A stretch of DNA of 64,000 nt from Takakia lepidozioides (Eukaryota > Streptophyta > Takakiopsida > Takakiales > Takakiaceae), in the NCBI GenBank assembly GCA_030704615.1, contig CM060733.1:49042001-49106000 (forward strand). Direction: 5' to 3'. The notes beneath the pieces were generated by a model. That model was not told the origin of the DNA. It searched no databases and worked only from the letters and a program-made list of their open reading frames with translations. Shown piece by piece: positions 24,251 through 35,503 of the stretch. Both the position numbers and the translations under genes were made by a program. Position 1 is the first letter of the stretch. Every line of letters begins with the position of its first letter.

Positions 24251-25849
24251 TTTTGGCTCCATTGTGTCTTTTTTTTTTTTAAACCAAACAACATTCGTAA
24301 AAGTAATTGTCATTCTTAAGCTATGGAACACACAATACACTATGGTGGCCTGCCTCTTATTCACCATAAGCTATCTAAAGAGAACTTGAAATTAATTTTA
24401 TCTATTGTTCACATTAGAGCCTTTGTTACGTAGTCATATTGCATGCAAACAGCCACTTAGGTAGCAATGACCCCTCTATGTATGTTAACTTACATGGTGC
24501 CCTAGTTTAATACACATATACGCATGATATAAACATATCAAAAGATTGGTCAATTATAACACAATGTTGTTTTCTACAATGATCTATTTTAAGCATCGCC
24601 CAACACATGACCCACACTGCAAATGCCACTTTACAGGTGGTTGTAGCTAGTCCATATCAATGTTGGTCTGGCATCTAGGTTGTACTTTGGTTATAGAGAG
24701 TGAAGTAACTAAGAGCCACTTCACCTTGTGGCTATATCCCTTTCAAAGGTGGGCTAGTACCTAGTATAAGCAATGGTATGAAAAAATCCAAGGGGCTGAT
24801 TGGAAGTGTTCTAATACCTAGATGAAGAACCCACTAGGCTAGTATCAATATTGGATAGAAAAACATTCTAATACCTGAGCCAATACTAGGTTAATACTAG
24901 TTCATTGTGCCTAGGTATTGAGAATTTGACGCAATATTTAGAACCGACCGGCCATATCAAAATCATTTTCTTTTTGAAATATTTAAACCTGACGATGTGA
25001 AAAATGTACTACCAATATAGCACCGGTTCATGTGTTGGATGTCACCCATTATGGCCAACCTAGCTATAATACCTGGCCATACCCAGCCAGCCACGTTGGA
25101 TCAGACCTACAAATTGAGATTCTCGGACTGTACATATGGATATTCTACTTAGGAGAGAGGTAGACAGTGGTGAAGCAAGATTAAGAATATCTAGATATAC
25201 TTACTTAGTGGTGGATCTGGTTTGGAATTGCGCTGAACATTGAGTCACTCATGTGCAGTAAGAATATGAATACTGAATGTGTGAGTATTTGGAAACTTTC
25301 GAGTCCTAGTTATACTAGTCGTGTGTCCCCATTCCAGACGGAATGCAGTAGCCCTTTCGAGTGAAGTGAACATCAGTTACACTTGCTTTGACATACGTCA
25401 ATTTCTTTTGTCTATTTAAATGAACAAATATTTATACATATACAGTTATAATTTAATTGTTTAAATATATTAAACGTTTATGCATTATGTACTTACATAT
25501 AACAAAATACTATTTCAGACATTTGTCCAATTTCAGCAATAAGTAGAAATTTTTTCCTTTCAATAATCTTAGTAAAATTCTCAAGGGCAACCTCCCCTTT
25601 TCGTTAAAAGAAAGTAAAAAACAAACAAACAAACGAGACTTCGACTCAATTTCATTGTCTAGTTTCATTCGGTTTGATTTAGTTTCTTTGCTTCATTATA
25701 TTCAATATCGTTATGATAAAATATCACTCACAATGTTGTTTCTTTGAAAAGAAAAGTATGATCAGCCTTCATGGCCTTTTTTTCATTTTTTCCTTGCTTT
25801 AATAAAACTTTACGGGCCTTTGTCCCCTTTTGCTATTGAAAAAAATAAT
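24251..25849. other. No gene recognised; repeat debris
   Basis: Contains the SINE-like scrap near 25340 and several recurrences of CTAGTA and TACCTAG (24740-24960) that may be an old repeat. From 25400 it is AT-rich with no frame of note. Confidence 0.35.
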
Positions 25850-25909
25850 TATGACGCCTCCCGAAATAAGCGTAAATTATGGTGTCTTTTGACCCCGAAG
25901 GATTACTAC

Positions 25910-26573
25910 CAGTGTTGTACTGGTATATAGGGTTAGCCCCTGTATCAATAGTGGGTATCAACCTGATATGAGAGAACCTACCAGGCGGGTACGTAACGAA
26001 CAATACCCAAGATAGACCATTGTTACCCTATTTCGGGCGGCCACCCTACCATACATATATTGATACCTCTCGTGAATGCAGAGAGCGATACCAATTTCAA
26101 TCCTAGGTAGGGTCTTGCAATATACTAACACACGTTCTACGGAAGGGTGACGGTTGTGTAGAGTGAACCTTTGGGCCGCAAATTGCAGTTAGGGTGAGAG
26201 ATTTGTTAGATTTGGGGTGGTTGTGTACTTGCAGCTGTGATTACACCAAGGACGGTGGTGGCAATGGACAACTTGTGGCTGGGTATGCCTATGTATGTAT
26301 TGGAAACCCTTGATGTCACATGGAATTCAGCCTATCTATCGTGGGAATAAATGTCATACCTGGGTTGATATCTGCCTGGTATTGCACAATTCCAAACCCT
26401 ACTATTGATATCACATACTGGTTCTTGCAAAAAGCAATACTTATACCAGTATTGTACTTCAGAAATCCTTATTCGGCAATACCTAGCTAGGGCCATACCT
26501 GTGTTCACATTTCAAAAAAATCAAGCCCCGGACCCAGTTGGTATGTTAAAAATTCAATACCAGTACAACACTG
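25910..26573. mobile_element. hAT-type MITE, 664 bp
   Basis: CAGTGTTGTACTGGTAT at the left and ATACCAGTACAACACTG at the right are exact 17-bp inverted ends. The flanks are ATTACTAC (25902-25909) and ATTCCTAC (26574-26581), an 8-bp target duplication with one difference. The surrounding repeat (GACGCCTCCCGAAATAAGCG, AAATTATGGTG, CCCCGAAGGATTACT, then GTGACACCAATCG) occurs uninterrupted at about 32100-32225, so that copy serves as the empty site. No coding capacity. Confidence 0.8.
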
Positions 26574-28300
26574 ATTCCTACCTTCTGGCTACAAGGTGGA
26601 GATCATTTGTGACACCAATCGTAGATTGAATCCATAACCACTGGTCTACAATTAGTAAGTGACTTTAAATGTGGACTCTTGTGGAAAAAAAATGTAACTT
26701 ATGATGTCACTTGACCTTGGCAAAGGGCTCTTGTCTTCTAATGAGAAGGTGGCCATGGACCACTAATGACGTGGTATTATGGATGTCTCAGTGATTTGAA
26801 AGAGGTTATCATCTCCTCTCAACATATCTTAATCATCGCCTTCACAGTTCCCTAGAGGTTATTTTTCCCTCTTGTATCTGCTATATCCTTTAATAAATAT
26901 ACCGCAGGGCCACAGCTCCCTGTTCTATAAAAAAACATTTGAAAAGAAAAAAACTTAACCCTTAACTTCCTATGCGATCCATATGGGGGGCGCCCTACAA
27001 GACAAATTCACACAACTTTTGCATATTTTATTATTATAAATTGGTTCCTAAAGCAATAAATATTCTGACAATATGGCCAACACGATGAGCTAATAATCGG
27101 TGAAATTGCACAAAATTGACGGGGTGCTTAGATGAAATGCAAGTCATAGTCTCACCGCAGGGATCCTACAAATCGCTTATTTGGGTCCAGGCTGTTGTTA
27201 CGAGATCTGATATGTTTGAAGATTTTCTTCTAGAGCTCAATCTGAACCCCCACAAGAACTCATACAAAGGAGGTAAATTCCAAAATACTGCTCCAACTCA
27301 GAGCCGCTGATTCTATGGATATTGCATCCCACATGGCCAAATGTGATGAGTTCATATCCCATGTATCATAACAAAAGAGCATCACCACAGAAAAAATTGC
27401 ATCTACATGAAGATACTTGACAACATACAGGAGGTTCAAACTAGGAAATTGAATTGGACAAAAACTTTTCAATCGACGGCTCTGCCCTCCCAAATGGAGC
27501 AAACGATATCAACAAATGAATCCACGACATGTTTTAAGACAAAATTGCACTGAATATTGTAATGCAAAGTAAGAAGCCATGCTTCTGAAATTCCGAAACC
27601 GCAGTCACATACACACAACAAGAGAATGTGAAGTTCAAAATAGAACCCCAAGATTGTTCCAAAGAAGCATTTGTTCATCAACGCAGATAGCATCAGCGTT
27701 GTACATTTCATGCCCCATGCATCACCAGCAAGAGGTCTACCGCAGGCTACGGCGCTACAGTCAACGCGAGCAAGCTGGGATCTCGGAGTGAATCTGGACC
27801 TACACTCCATGATACGTCCATCACCTGTCTCAGCACCGGTAATATACAAATCTTCCTCTTGCTGCTAGCACAAACATTCATATAAATCACTTTGGGCTCG
27901 ATTGGACTCTACACATTGAAGAACACATAAATGTCCAAACTTATATGCGTGCTAAACCAGCTTATGTTTGCAGTTTGGAGATTTTGGATTGGTCTGTAAA
28001 ATCGACCAAGTAGCCGTTGAGCAGCCACAGTCCTTTGTCAATCAATAGCTGTATAAAAAACTTGCATGGGTAGATGGTCAACTGGAAACAACAGCGACAG
28101 CGGCAGCAATACAATTGATAAAACCAGGTACTGCTAAGTAATGAAGGTTCTTCAATACCTTTCATCCTATTTTTCTTGCTCTTTCACCTGCCTCAACACA
28201 AATCATGCATACATCCTCGCATTGTTGTTGGCAGCTGATAATAACAGCTCTACAGTTATTCCAGCCAACATCCCAACCCTACTTACCACAAACTGACTGC
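26574..28300. other. No gene recognised
   Basis: The first ~80 bp continue the repeat interrupted by the MITE. The frames at 27469-27849 (-) and 27579-27791 (+) overlap on opposite strands and neither resembles a family I know. No paired splice signals that build a convincing exon were found. Confidence 0.35.
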
Positions 28301-28559
28301 TAACACCGGGGCGAACGTAGGGAAGCTAGCCCTAATTGGCTTCGTCGTAGGTAAAGTGATTTTTTTTTATCTTGCGCAGTAGAAATCCAGGTTTTTCCAG
28401 TAAAAACAGGGTTGGGTGGTCTCGCACCTGCTACGGCGATTTGCGCGGGACTTGCCGCCTGACTTGCTGTACCGGGTTTTAATTTTGTAAGTGTATGCTT
28501 CGTCTACAGTGGAGCAAACATGGAAGATTCTCTTCCTAGCTCTTTCTTGGTTATTTTTT

Positions 28560-29473
28560 AGAGGGAGTTGAAGGGACTTCTTCTTCCTCTCCTCAAGGTG
28601 TACAAAATAATCATGTGCAAGCTCTTCAAGCTCCTCCAAACCATTTGCAGAAAGTCCAAGCTCCGAAAAATCATGTGCAGATGGTCCTGGCAGCTCAGGG
28701 AAATGATAGGAGATCGTGGACAAATCCTTGCAGAGTTTTTGTGGGAGGAGAAACACTAGGAGTACAATCGAGGACACATAAGAGAGGTGAATTGGAGAGT
28801 TTGTAACGTTATTGAACCTAAACTTTGCAAATTATGTGCAATGGACCTAGAAGCAATGCACAGACAAAATCAACAAGATGAATGACAAGTACAAGAGGAG
28901 AAAGAGAAGACTAAGGTGGCATGTGTTGCTCCTTCATATTGGTCTTGGTTTGACAGATTTGACAACATTTTACGAGGAACCTCAAAATTAATGGTGTACC
29001 TCATATTGTCAATGAGGGAGTTCATTTTACTCATACTGAGGCTGTAGAAGTGAGTCATGATGAGGGTACTGTTCCACACACTCAACAAAAAGATGTGCAG
29101 ATGTGTCGGGGACTCATAGCGAACGCAGAACTTCTGTTTTTTGTGAAGGTGTTGAGGGTGTTGCACCTGAGCAGTCTGCTTCGGCTAATTCACCAAGGAC
29201 CAAAGCTTGCAAGCTATCTTGTATGCAGGGAAAGCCCAATGGGAAAGCAGAGAAGAAAAAAGACGTTTGTCTGTAGTCCGGTCCTCTGCAATTGCAAATG
29301 CCATTAAAGACTTCGGTGATGGTGTGAAAGAAATAGAGAAGCTGAAGATGGAAATGACTGAGATACTCATAATTCAGATGCTTCAGAATGAACAGACAAG
29401 GCGAGAGATGATAGTGCAAGGACAATTACAGATGGCTGCCCTCTTTGGAGAGGTTTTGAAGCCTAAAGAATAA
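28560..29473 (+). pseudogene. Decayed PIF/Harbinger accessory (Myb/SANT-like) protein gene
   Basis: Plus-strand pieces in several frames read like the second protein of plant Harbinger elements. There is an N-terminal DNA-binding part (NPCRVFVGGETLGVQSRTHKR at 28730-28790, NVIEPKLCKLCAMDLEAMHRQNQ near 28805-28870, SYWSWFDRFDNILRGTSK near 28935-28990). A charged helical C-terminus ends at 29473 (AQWESREEKRRLSVV, EKLKMEMTEILIIQML). It is opposite in strand and next to the transposase remnant, the usual Harbinger arrangement. Multiple frameshifts and stops make it non-functional. The Myb/SANT label rests on context and general resemblance. Confidence 0.5.
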
Positions 29474-29569
29474 TACAGAGCTTGGTATGGTTTAGGGTGC
29501 TTAAAGATATGTGTGGGAAAACATCCAAATGCAGAGTTAGAACTGCAATAAAAAATGGTTTGATTTTAA

Positions 29570-30830
29570 TACCAAATGGAGTACAGAATGGGCGTTCGCT
29601 TAAGCTGCACTGCTCAATTAACTTAGTCCTTAATCTTTCTCCTTCTGCTTTTGCAATCTCTCCATCTCTCAGTGTCCGTAATCTATCAATTCCAAAACCC
29701 GCCAAATGATCTCTACTAGTTGGAGCATTGGCAAGCCCTGGCTCAGGAGCACCCCACAACTCACAATAATTATGCAAGACACAACAAGCAACCGCAATTA
29801 TGGGAGCTGTATCAACTCTAGAATCAAAATGTTTCAGAATACGCCATCTGTTTTTAAGAGATCCAAAAGCATTTATATTGTCACCCTCCCTGAGTTCATG
29901 CTGGAATCAAATCTCATCTTCTCTATAGCAGCTGGATTGTGGGTTTTCCAATTCTTCTGCAAGTAGGTGTGGATATGATAAGCTGCATTCCAATCAAATA
30001 CGGAGTGCATCTCATGCCTCCAACCGTGACCACTAGCTCTTGAAGAATCTCACCAACCCTCAATTGTCTATACAGACTCGACATCTTGAACTGTCCTCCA
30101 TCATGAACCCCTCCTGGTTCTTCCGCACATACATTCCAAAATCTCTTGTCTGCACAACAAACAGCTTATAGCACAATACTGTGGAATTTTTTTTTTATTG
30201 TAAAACTCACTAACTACAAGCGTGACTCTTTTATTGGGAAGCTCAGCTAAAGGAATGTGACTACCATCAATTGCTCCACAAACATTAGGTAGCCCTGTGA
30301 GCTCCTGGAAATGGTTTATAATCTCTTTCAAACGGCCACCTGAAGGGATACTAATGTACTTGCTGAACAATTTATTTCTATCAGTTAGAGTATCACAACA
30401 ATAGCAACATACTTTTGTATGGTTGATGCACCCACATTGAAACAATCAGCCATATGTGTAGCATTATATCCATGAGCAAATCTGTATAGAACAATGGCCA
30501 CAATTTTTCTGATCTCTAATTGTGGCCTCACATGATTGAGACATCGAGATTGCAAGAAATGTGTTAATTCTAAAGCTAAGTTGTTGAAAGCTTCAAAACT
30601 CATTTTATAAGACATTAAAAATTTCTTGTCTATACATTTCAGGTGTAGTATGCCACACATCTCTTTGTACATGATCCCAATGCGTGTATTGTCTAGGTTC
30701 TTTCCACCACAAGCAAGGTGGATGTCTCTTCCTCTTTGAAATGACATAGAAAATCGGAATGAAACTAAACCCTATTGAAGGTTCTTTGTCTGCACGCAAG
30801 TGCCTCACTCTGGACTTGAACATTGCACAG
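29570..30830 (-). pseudogene. Decayed PIF/Harbinger (DDE_Tnp_4) transposase
   Basis: Read on the minus strand: an N-terminal helical region (RHLRADKEPSIGF, DHVQRDVWHTTPEMYRQEIF), the helix-turn-helix stretch MSFEAFNNLALELTHFLQ to VAIVLYRFAHGYNATHMADCF with FNVGASTIQKYV, then LTGLPNVCGAIDGSHIPL holding the first catalytic Asp. A later piece (YCELWGAPEPGLA, AEGERLRTKL) is the standard C-terminal end. Frames change at least three times and stops fall between 29780 and 30100, so it is dead. The second catalytic Asp and the Glu lie in the shattered part and were not located. Confidence 0.82.
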
Positions 30831-31074
30831 TTTTTTCAGGTAACAGAAAAAAACATCCAAATGAGTAAAATCCTTCCCATGACAGCTCGGTCCATTTTAC
30901 TATGGCTGGTTTTGATAAATAGCACCTGAGCATGTAATAGCAAGCACCGAACTTTTGTAAAAACCAACACAAAAAAGAACAAGGCAGGGGGGCCAACAAC
31001 CGTTCGCTGCAGGTGCCGGGTACGGCCTTTCGCTTTGCTCCCTTGAGGTGGGTGAAAAGCAAGGGATTTGAGTT

Positions 31075-32600
31075 AAAGGGTGATGATGCCACCATGCCAG
31101 CTCTTATGTTTGCAGATGACATCGTGGGCCTGGGGATACCCCATCCAATCTTCAGGAGTTGATGTGTGAAGATGTACCTTGACCTACGGAGGCTACAAGC
31201 TAATGCTAGTAAATGCACATTGGTGACCTTCAATGATCACGGGGAGGGAGGAGGGGATCTCAAATGGGCATGCAGCAGTGAAGAAATCCGTGTGCTCCCT
31301 TCCTACACATATTGTGGTGTTGAGTTTTCCTTCAGTTGTTACTTGGCTGCAGTATACACAAAATGTGGTTCAAACAGCTCAACGCAAAGCTTTGGATCTC
31401 ACTCAATTTTTCCATTGTAGAGGGATTAATACTGAAGAAGGCCCATGCTTTGCAGCGTTAGTAGGCCCACCTTGGAGTACACATCTGCCTTGTGGATTGG
31501 CAACTCCAACCATGCTAAGACTTTAGAATCCATTCAGCTTTTGGTGCTCAAAGAGAGCATGTCAGTGTCAGTCTCTAGAACAATTGATGTGGTTGTTCAG
31601 GGCATAGCACCCTTCAGCTCTTGACATGATAACTTCAAGGTCAGATGGTGTGGTTAGTTGAATTGCATGCCTAACTAGATATCCTAAGATGATTGACTCT
31701 ATTTCTTGGAAGCAAGACCATCTTGTTAGACTGGCTAAGTCCTGGCGGAAAAGGTAGAGGACATTTTCAAATACCTAAATATTAGACAGGAAGAACTGAC
31801 CCTGCTATATGAAGATGGAGGCTGAAGTGTCTACTTGGCCATGTCACAAGAATGAAAATGGTCCCAACAAAATAAAGTTAGGCATAAAACCTTATTGAAC
31901 TTGTTTCCAGTTTGTGATATGGGTGAGGACCTTAGGGATGATCTGAAGGGCCTACCTACCCTTGGCACTAGAATGAAATTCAAACAAAGGGTCGGGAGTG
32001 AGTCTACCTTTGAACAACAAACAGATGCAGAGAGGAAAGGCAGATTGTCAATGCCCAACATGTGGGTGCCCTGAAGACAACTTCTGTATATTATATATTT
32101 GACGCCTCCCAAAGCAAGCATAAATTATGGTGCAGTCTCTTCACCCCGAAGGGTTACTGCCTTCCGCTAGGAAGGTGGACACCTTTGTGACACCAATCGG
32201 TGGATTGAACCCACAATCACTTCCGAGGTGGTATGTGCCCATCACCACTACGCAACAATTTGGTTGTCGACAACATCCAATTTCTGATACAATGTATGGG
32301 ATATTCTCATCAGTGACCCTCTTTAGGATCGCCATCAAGAACATAGTCCTCGCAGTACCTCTGTTCACCAACTTTCAAACCCTCGAGGTTGAGCCTAAAG
32401 CCTTGGTGCTATTGGGGTCTAATTGCTGGGCAGCTCACACACAACATATTGATGCTTGTGTGAAGGGCTTTCTAGATGAAATCTGGAAAGCCCGAACCAG
32501 TTGTAATTTACTACACCAGGTAAGTCTCACTACTGGAGTGAGCCCCTCACAAAGGCAGTGTTTGTTTCCTCTTGTTCTATTGTTAACCGCTGGTTTATGA
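31075..32600 (+). mobile_element. 5'-truncated LINE, plus strand
   Basis: Same LINE family as in the PSI1 introns, on the opposite strand. The RT thumb region starts at about 31085 (MPALMFADDIVGLG, with the FADD form of the catalytic YxDD box), then NASKCTLVTFNDHGEG and EIRVLPSYTYCGVEFSFSCYLA (31200-31345). The C-terminal region follows, with VPLFTNFQTLEVEPKALVLLG near 32350-32415. It ends in GGTAAGTCTCACTAC and SEPLTK-type sequence near 32560. Around 32100-32225 it contains the repeat block also found around the MITE at 25.9-26.6 kb, so that block may be part of the LINE or nested in it. Many stops. Confidence 0.75.
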
Positions 32601-32984
32601 CTTAGACAAAACAGGCTAGCAGCACTACTGCCCATTTCCTAAGACATGCAACAGAGGTTGTCCGACGGTATGCTTTCAGAAACGATTACGAAGTAATCAT
32701 TTTAAGGATAGCTAAACCATGAACGTCGTATGAATTTATCTCCTTGGAGGCTGCTTAATCCTATTGATTAAGCTCAACTTACAGTCTCTTTGACATGAGA
32801 GATCTTAGTCGTAAAGACTGAAGTCATTCCATTCATGCAAACAATTGATAGTCAAGGCAAAACAAGAACTATCCTGAGATGATACACATTCTCACCATCT
32901 CAAATTCTCTCATAATGCATATTCTCTCTATCTCACATTCACTCAACACAGAGATACTTCGAATAGCATGGCTTTACTTCAGAG

Positions 32985-33897
32985 TTCGTCATACCATCAT
33001 AGAAATACACACTGAATCACTCACATTTCAGCGAGCAGTTTCTGAGATATTCAAGAACTATCTCAACGATTTTATGCAGGTATTTTTGGATGATTTCAGT
33101 GTCTTCGGACAGAAATCCAAACACTTGGCACAGTTAAAACTTTGCCTACAAGCCTGCAGAAACAATGGAGTAAGTCTCAACCCGGAAAAATGTACATTTT
33201 GTGTGAATTCAGGATTACTGTTGGGACACATTGTGTGCCAACGGGGAATTCTGGTGGATCCAAAGAAAGTGGAGGTTATCCAGAAAATACCACCACCAGA
33301 AAATCCCAAGAAACTCAAGAGATTTCTGGGACAGAGACCACCCTTTCAGAGAAATAGGGGTCCAAGTTGTTAACTGGTTAATGGGCAGCAGGGCGACTAA
33401 ACACATTATACCCTGGACCTAGGAGGAGCTGCAAACCTACCGAGAAACCTTGACCACCAAAATCGACATAGTGCATGGGGATGGAGCAGCAGAACACCCT
33501 GATAACGAAAGCTGGCCTACTCACGAACCAGGGGAGCAACCAGACAGTGACGATAACAGGAACAAGAAGCTGCTACCACGACAATCCTGGGACGCACTTC
33601 CTACCCCGCAGACAGGCTTGCCACCACCTTACATTGACCCCCACACCAAAACAAAAACCAACACCAGAGGTTTACACGATTAAACCCACAACTATACGAC
33701 AAACTTCAGACTACGACGAAGCAATACCCGTAATACAAGTACGTATTGGACGGAAGATGGTAACGGATGTATTCATTGATGGAGGATCCGGAGTGAATAT
33801 CATGACAGAGAAGATGAAGAAGTCACTAGGATTGGGGCACATGAAACCTGCTCCATTCACGGTACGAATGGCTGATCAACAAAAAACTCAGGGGTAG
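32985..33897 (+). mobile_element. Scrambled Ty3-type fragment: RT piece followed by protease piece
   Basis: 33050-33355 encodes the RT segment YLNDFMQVFLDDFSVF through LNPEKCTFCVNSGLLLGHIVC to LKRFLGQ, close to the RT of the element at 48.2-56.5 kb. At 33690-33897 comes a retropepsin-like segment, VIQVRIGRKMVTDVFIDGGSGVNIM, with a catalytic D(G)GSG box. In an intact element the protease precedes RT, so the order is rearranged. 33430-33690 is proline-rich gag-like sequence. 32601-32985 upstream has nothing I recognise. Confidence 0.72.
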
Positions 33898-34199
33898 GGG
33901 GGTAAGTCCTGAGGAGATAGGATGGCCGCTGGATAAAGCATTTTGTGAGGATGCCATACGCTACCTATAGGTCCCTGAGGCGAGGAATGAGGTCGGAATG
34001 AATGACATCTTGATCAAGGGCATTCTCCAAGAAAGAGGAAGTGAAAGAGGTGGTACCAAGGGGGACGCCCAAGACGCAAATGCCGTCAGACGGTGTGATG
34101 AAGTGTGTAGGAGGTACAAAGTCTGGGGGCAAACCGGCTGTAGATCCACCAACGAGCTAACTTGTAGAATTCAACATGAAAAATTAGGGACAACTCTGA

Positions 34200-34645
34200 T
34201 AGCAGGGGAAAACAGGGTGAAATATGTTGAAGAAGGTACCTTCATTAGCATTGGGCTTTGTTCTATCAATTGTGCTGCTGCCATTGTTGTTTCCAGTTGA
34301 CCATCTACCCACTTGTAGCCGTTGTGCTATTGAAGAAGGTGCCCCCCCTTCCCCCATCATTTGATCATAGGTCTCCAAAGCCTCCATACCATGTCCCTGC
34401 TGTGCATACCCTGCAAGCATCGCGTTCCATGACACCACATTTGGTTCAGCCATAGTGTTGAAAACTCCCTTCGCATCCTTAATGCACCCACATTTGGCAT
34501 AGACATCCACCAGGGGAGTGTTCAGGATGACATCTGGTACAATTCCAGCTTTGACGATGTCACCATGGACCTCTTTCCCCTTTTCTAGAGGTCCCAGGCT
34601 TGCACACGCATTGCAAACATGCGGAAGCGTGATATGGTTGGGCTT
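34200..34645 (-). pseudogene. PPR (PLS-type) gene relic, part cut off by element A
   Basis: On the minus strand it reads NHITLPHVCNACASLGPLEK, then KEVHGDIVKAGIVPDVIL, VDVYAKCGCIKDAKGVF and VVSWNAMLAGYAQQGHGMEA, a clean series of PLS-class PPR repeats. It ends raggedly after about 34340. Its upstream half lies beyond element A at 45714-46040; if element A and one copy of GTTGGGCTT are removed, the frame runs straight through a PPR motif. The joined gene is still incomplete, so it was probably already a relic. PPR proteins bind organellar RNA. Confidence 0.8.
34637..34645. repeat. Left 9-bp target-site duplication of element A
   Basis: GTTGGGCTT, identical to 45705-45713. It falls inside a PPR codon series (KPN on the minus strand). 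Nine-base duplications are typical of Mutator-like transposons. Confidence 0.9.
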
Positions 34646-34722
34646 GAGGTTTACTATTTCATGAGCATAAACCATGAGCCATGAGCCATGAGCCATGAGC
34701 CGCATGAGCCGCATGAGCGGTG
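34646..34722 (+). repeat. Left terminal inverted repeat of element A
   Basis: It begins GAGGTTTACTATTTCATGAG and continues with at least six CATGAGC(C) repeats. The first 20 bases are identical to the inward reading of element B's right end (62972 leftward), and CTATTTCATGAGC is shared with element A's own right end. The end is thus composed of a unique 20-mer plus reiterated heptamers. Confidence 0.85.
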
Positions 34723-35503
34723 AGCCGAAGTCTAAGATACGCGGATTTCATGAGCGGACTCCTCCAAATTTGGAAATGCGGCAGATTAAACAAGTATTAA
34801 AATAATAGTTTTTTATTTGACCTTGCCGTTTTTGGACGTTCCAGATCATGTAATGCGGCGAAGATATGTCGTCAGTAACAAGTCCGCTCATGGTTTTATA
34901 GATCCGCTCATGGAAATAAGTGACCGTGCAACGGGAAATCCAGTATACCACTGCAAAAGGACGTCGCATACTGGCCTGTATAGAGTATTCCGCGGTTTTA
35001 CATGCCTTAACATTGGAATGAAGCTGACCCTTTTGCCGCGATTGAACCAATGGAGTCTGCACCAATACAGTCTGCAGTACTTCACAATTCTGTCTTCTTC
35101 GGGTATTCGGCGGGAAAGGTTTGCAACTGAACTGGGAAATAAGGTGCCGCATTAGGGTTCGCACGTGCGAAATTTCGGAGCGGTTTGGTGTTGGCGAAGG
35201 CCGCCTCTACCAGTACCTACGACGATACTTGGAAATGCGGCGCCGCATTTCCTTGTCGGAGGTCGAATGAGGAAAGCAAGTTTTCGGAAAGCAGAAAAAC
35301 ATGAGCCCTCCAACATACAAAAACACATGCACGTGGAAACAAGTGAACGATATAGTAATATCTTAGTTCGAGCAAAACAGGTTACTGGTAGGCAAGACAT
35401 ATGTCGGACCTTTCTGTGGCCAGAGTCTGAGGTACTGGCAGCAGTACAGTTCTACTATCCGAAAAGGATGGGCGTACCATTGTATGGGGACCGCAAGCCA
35501 AGC
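34723..35503. other. Left subterminal region of element A with palindrome sites
   Basis: No gene. It holds one perfect palindrome at 35231-35252 (GAAATGCGGCGCCGCATTTC with flanking G and C). Degenerate or half sites are centred near 34782, 34859 and 35145. The plus-strand frame 35165-35611 runs through these sites and is not coding. The 3' end of the SWIM gene lies just to the right. Confidence 0.6.
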
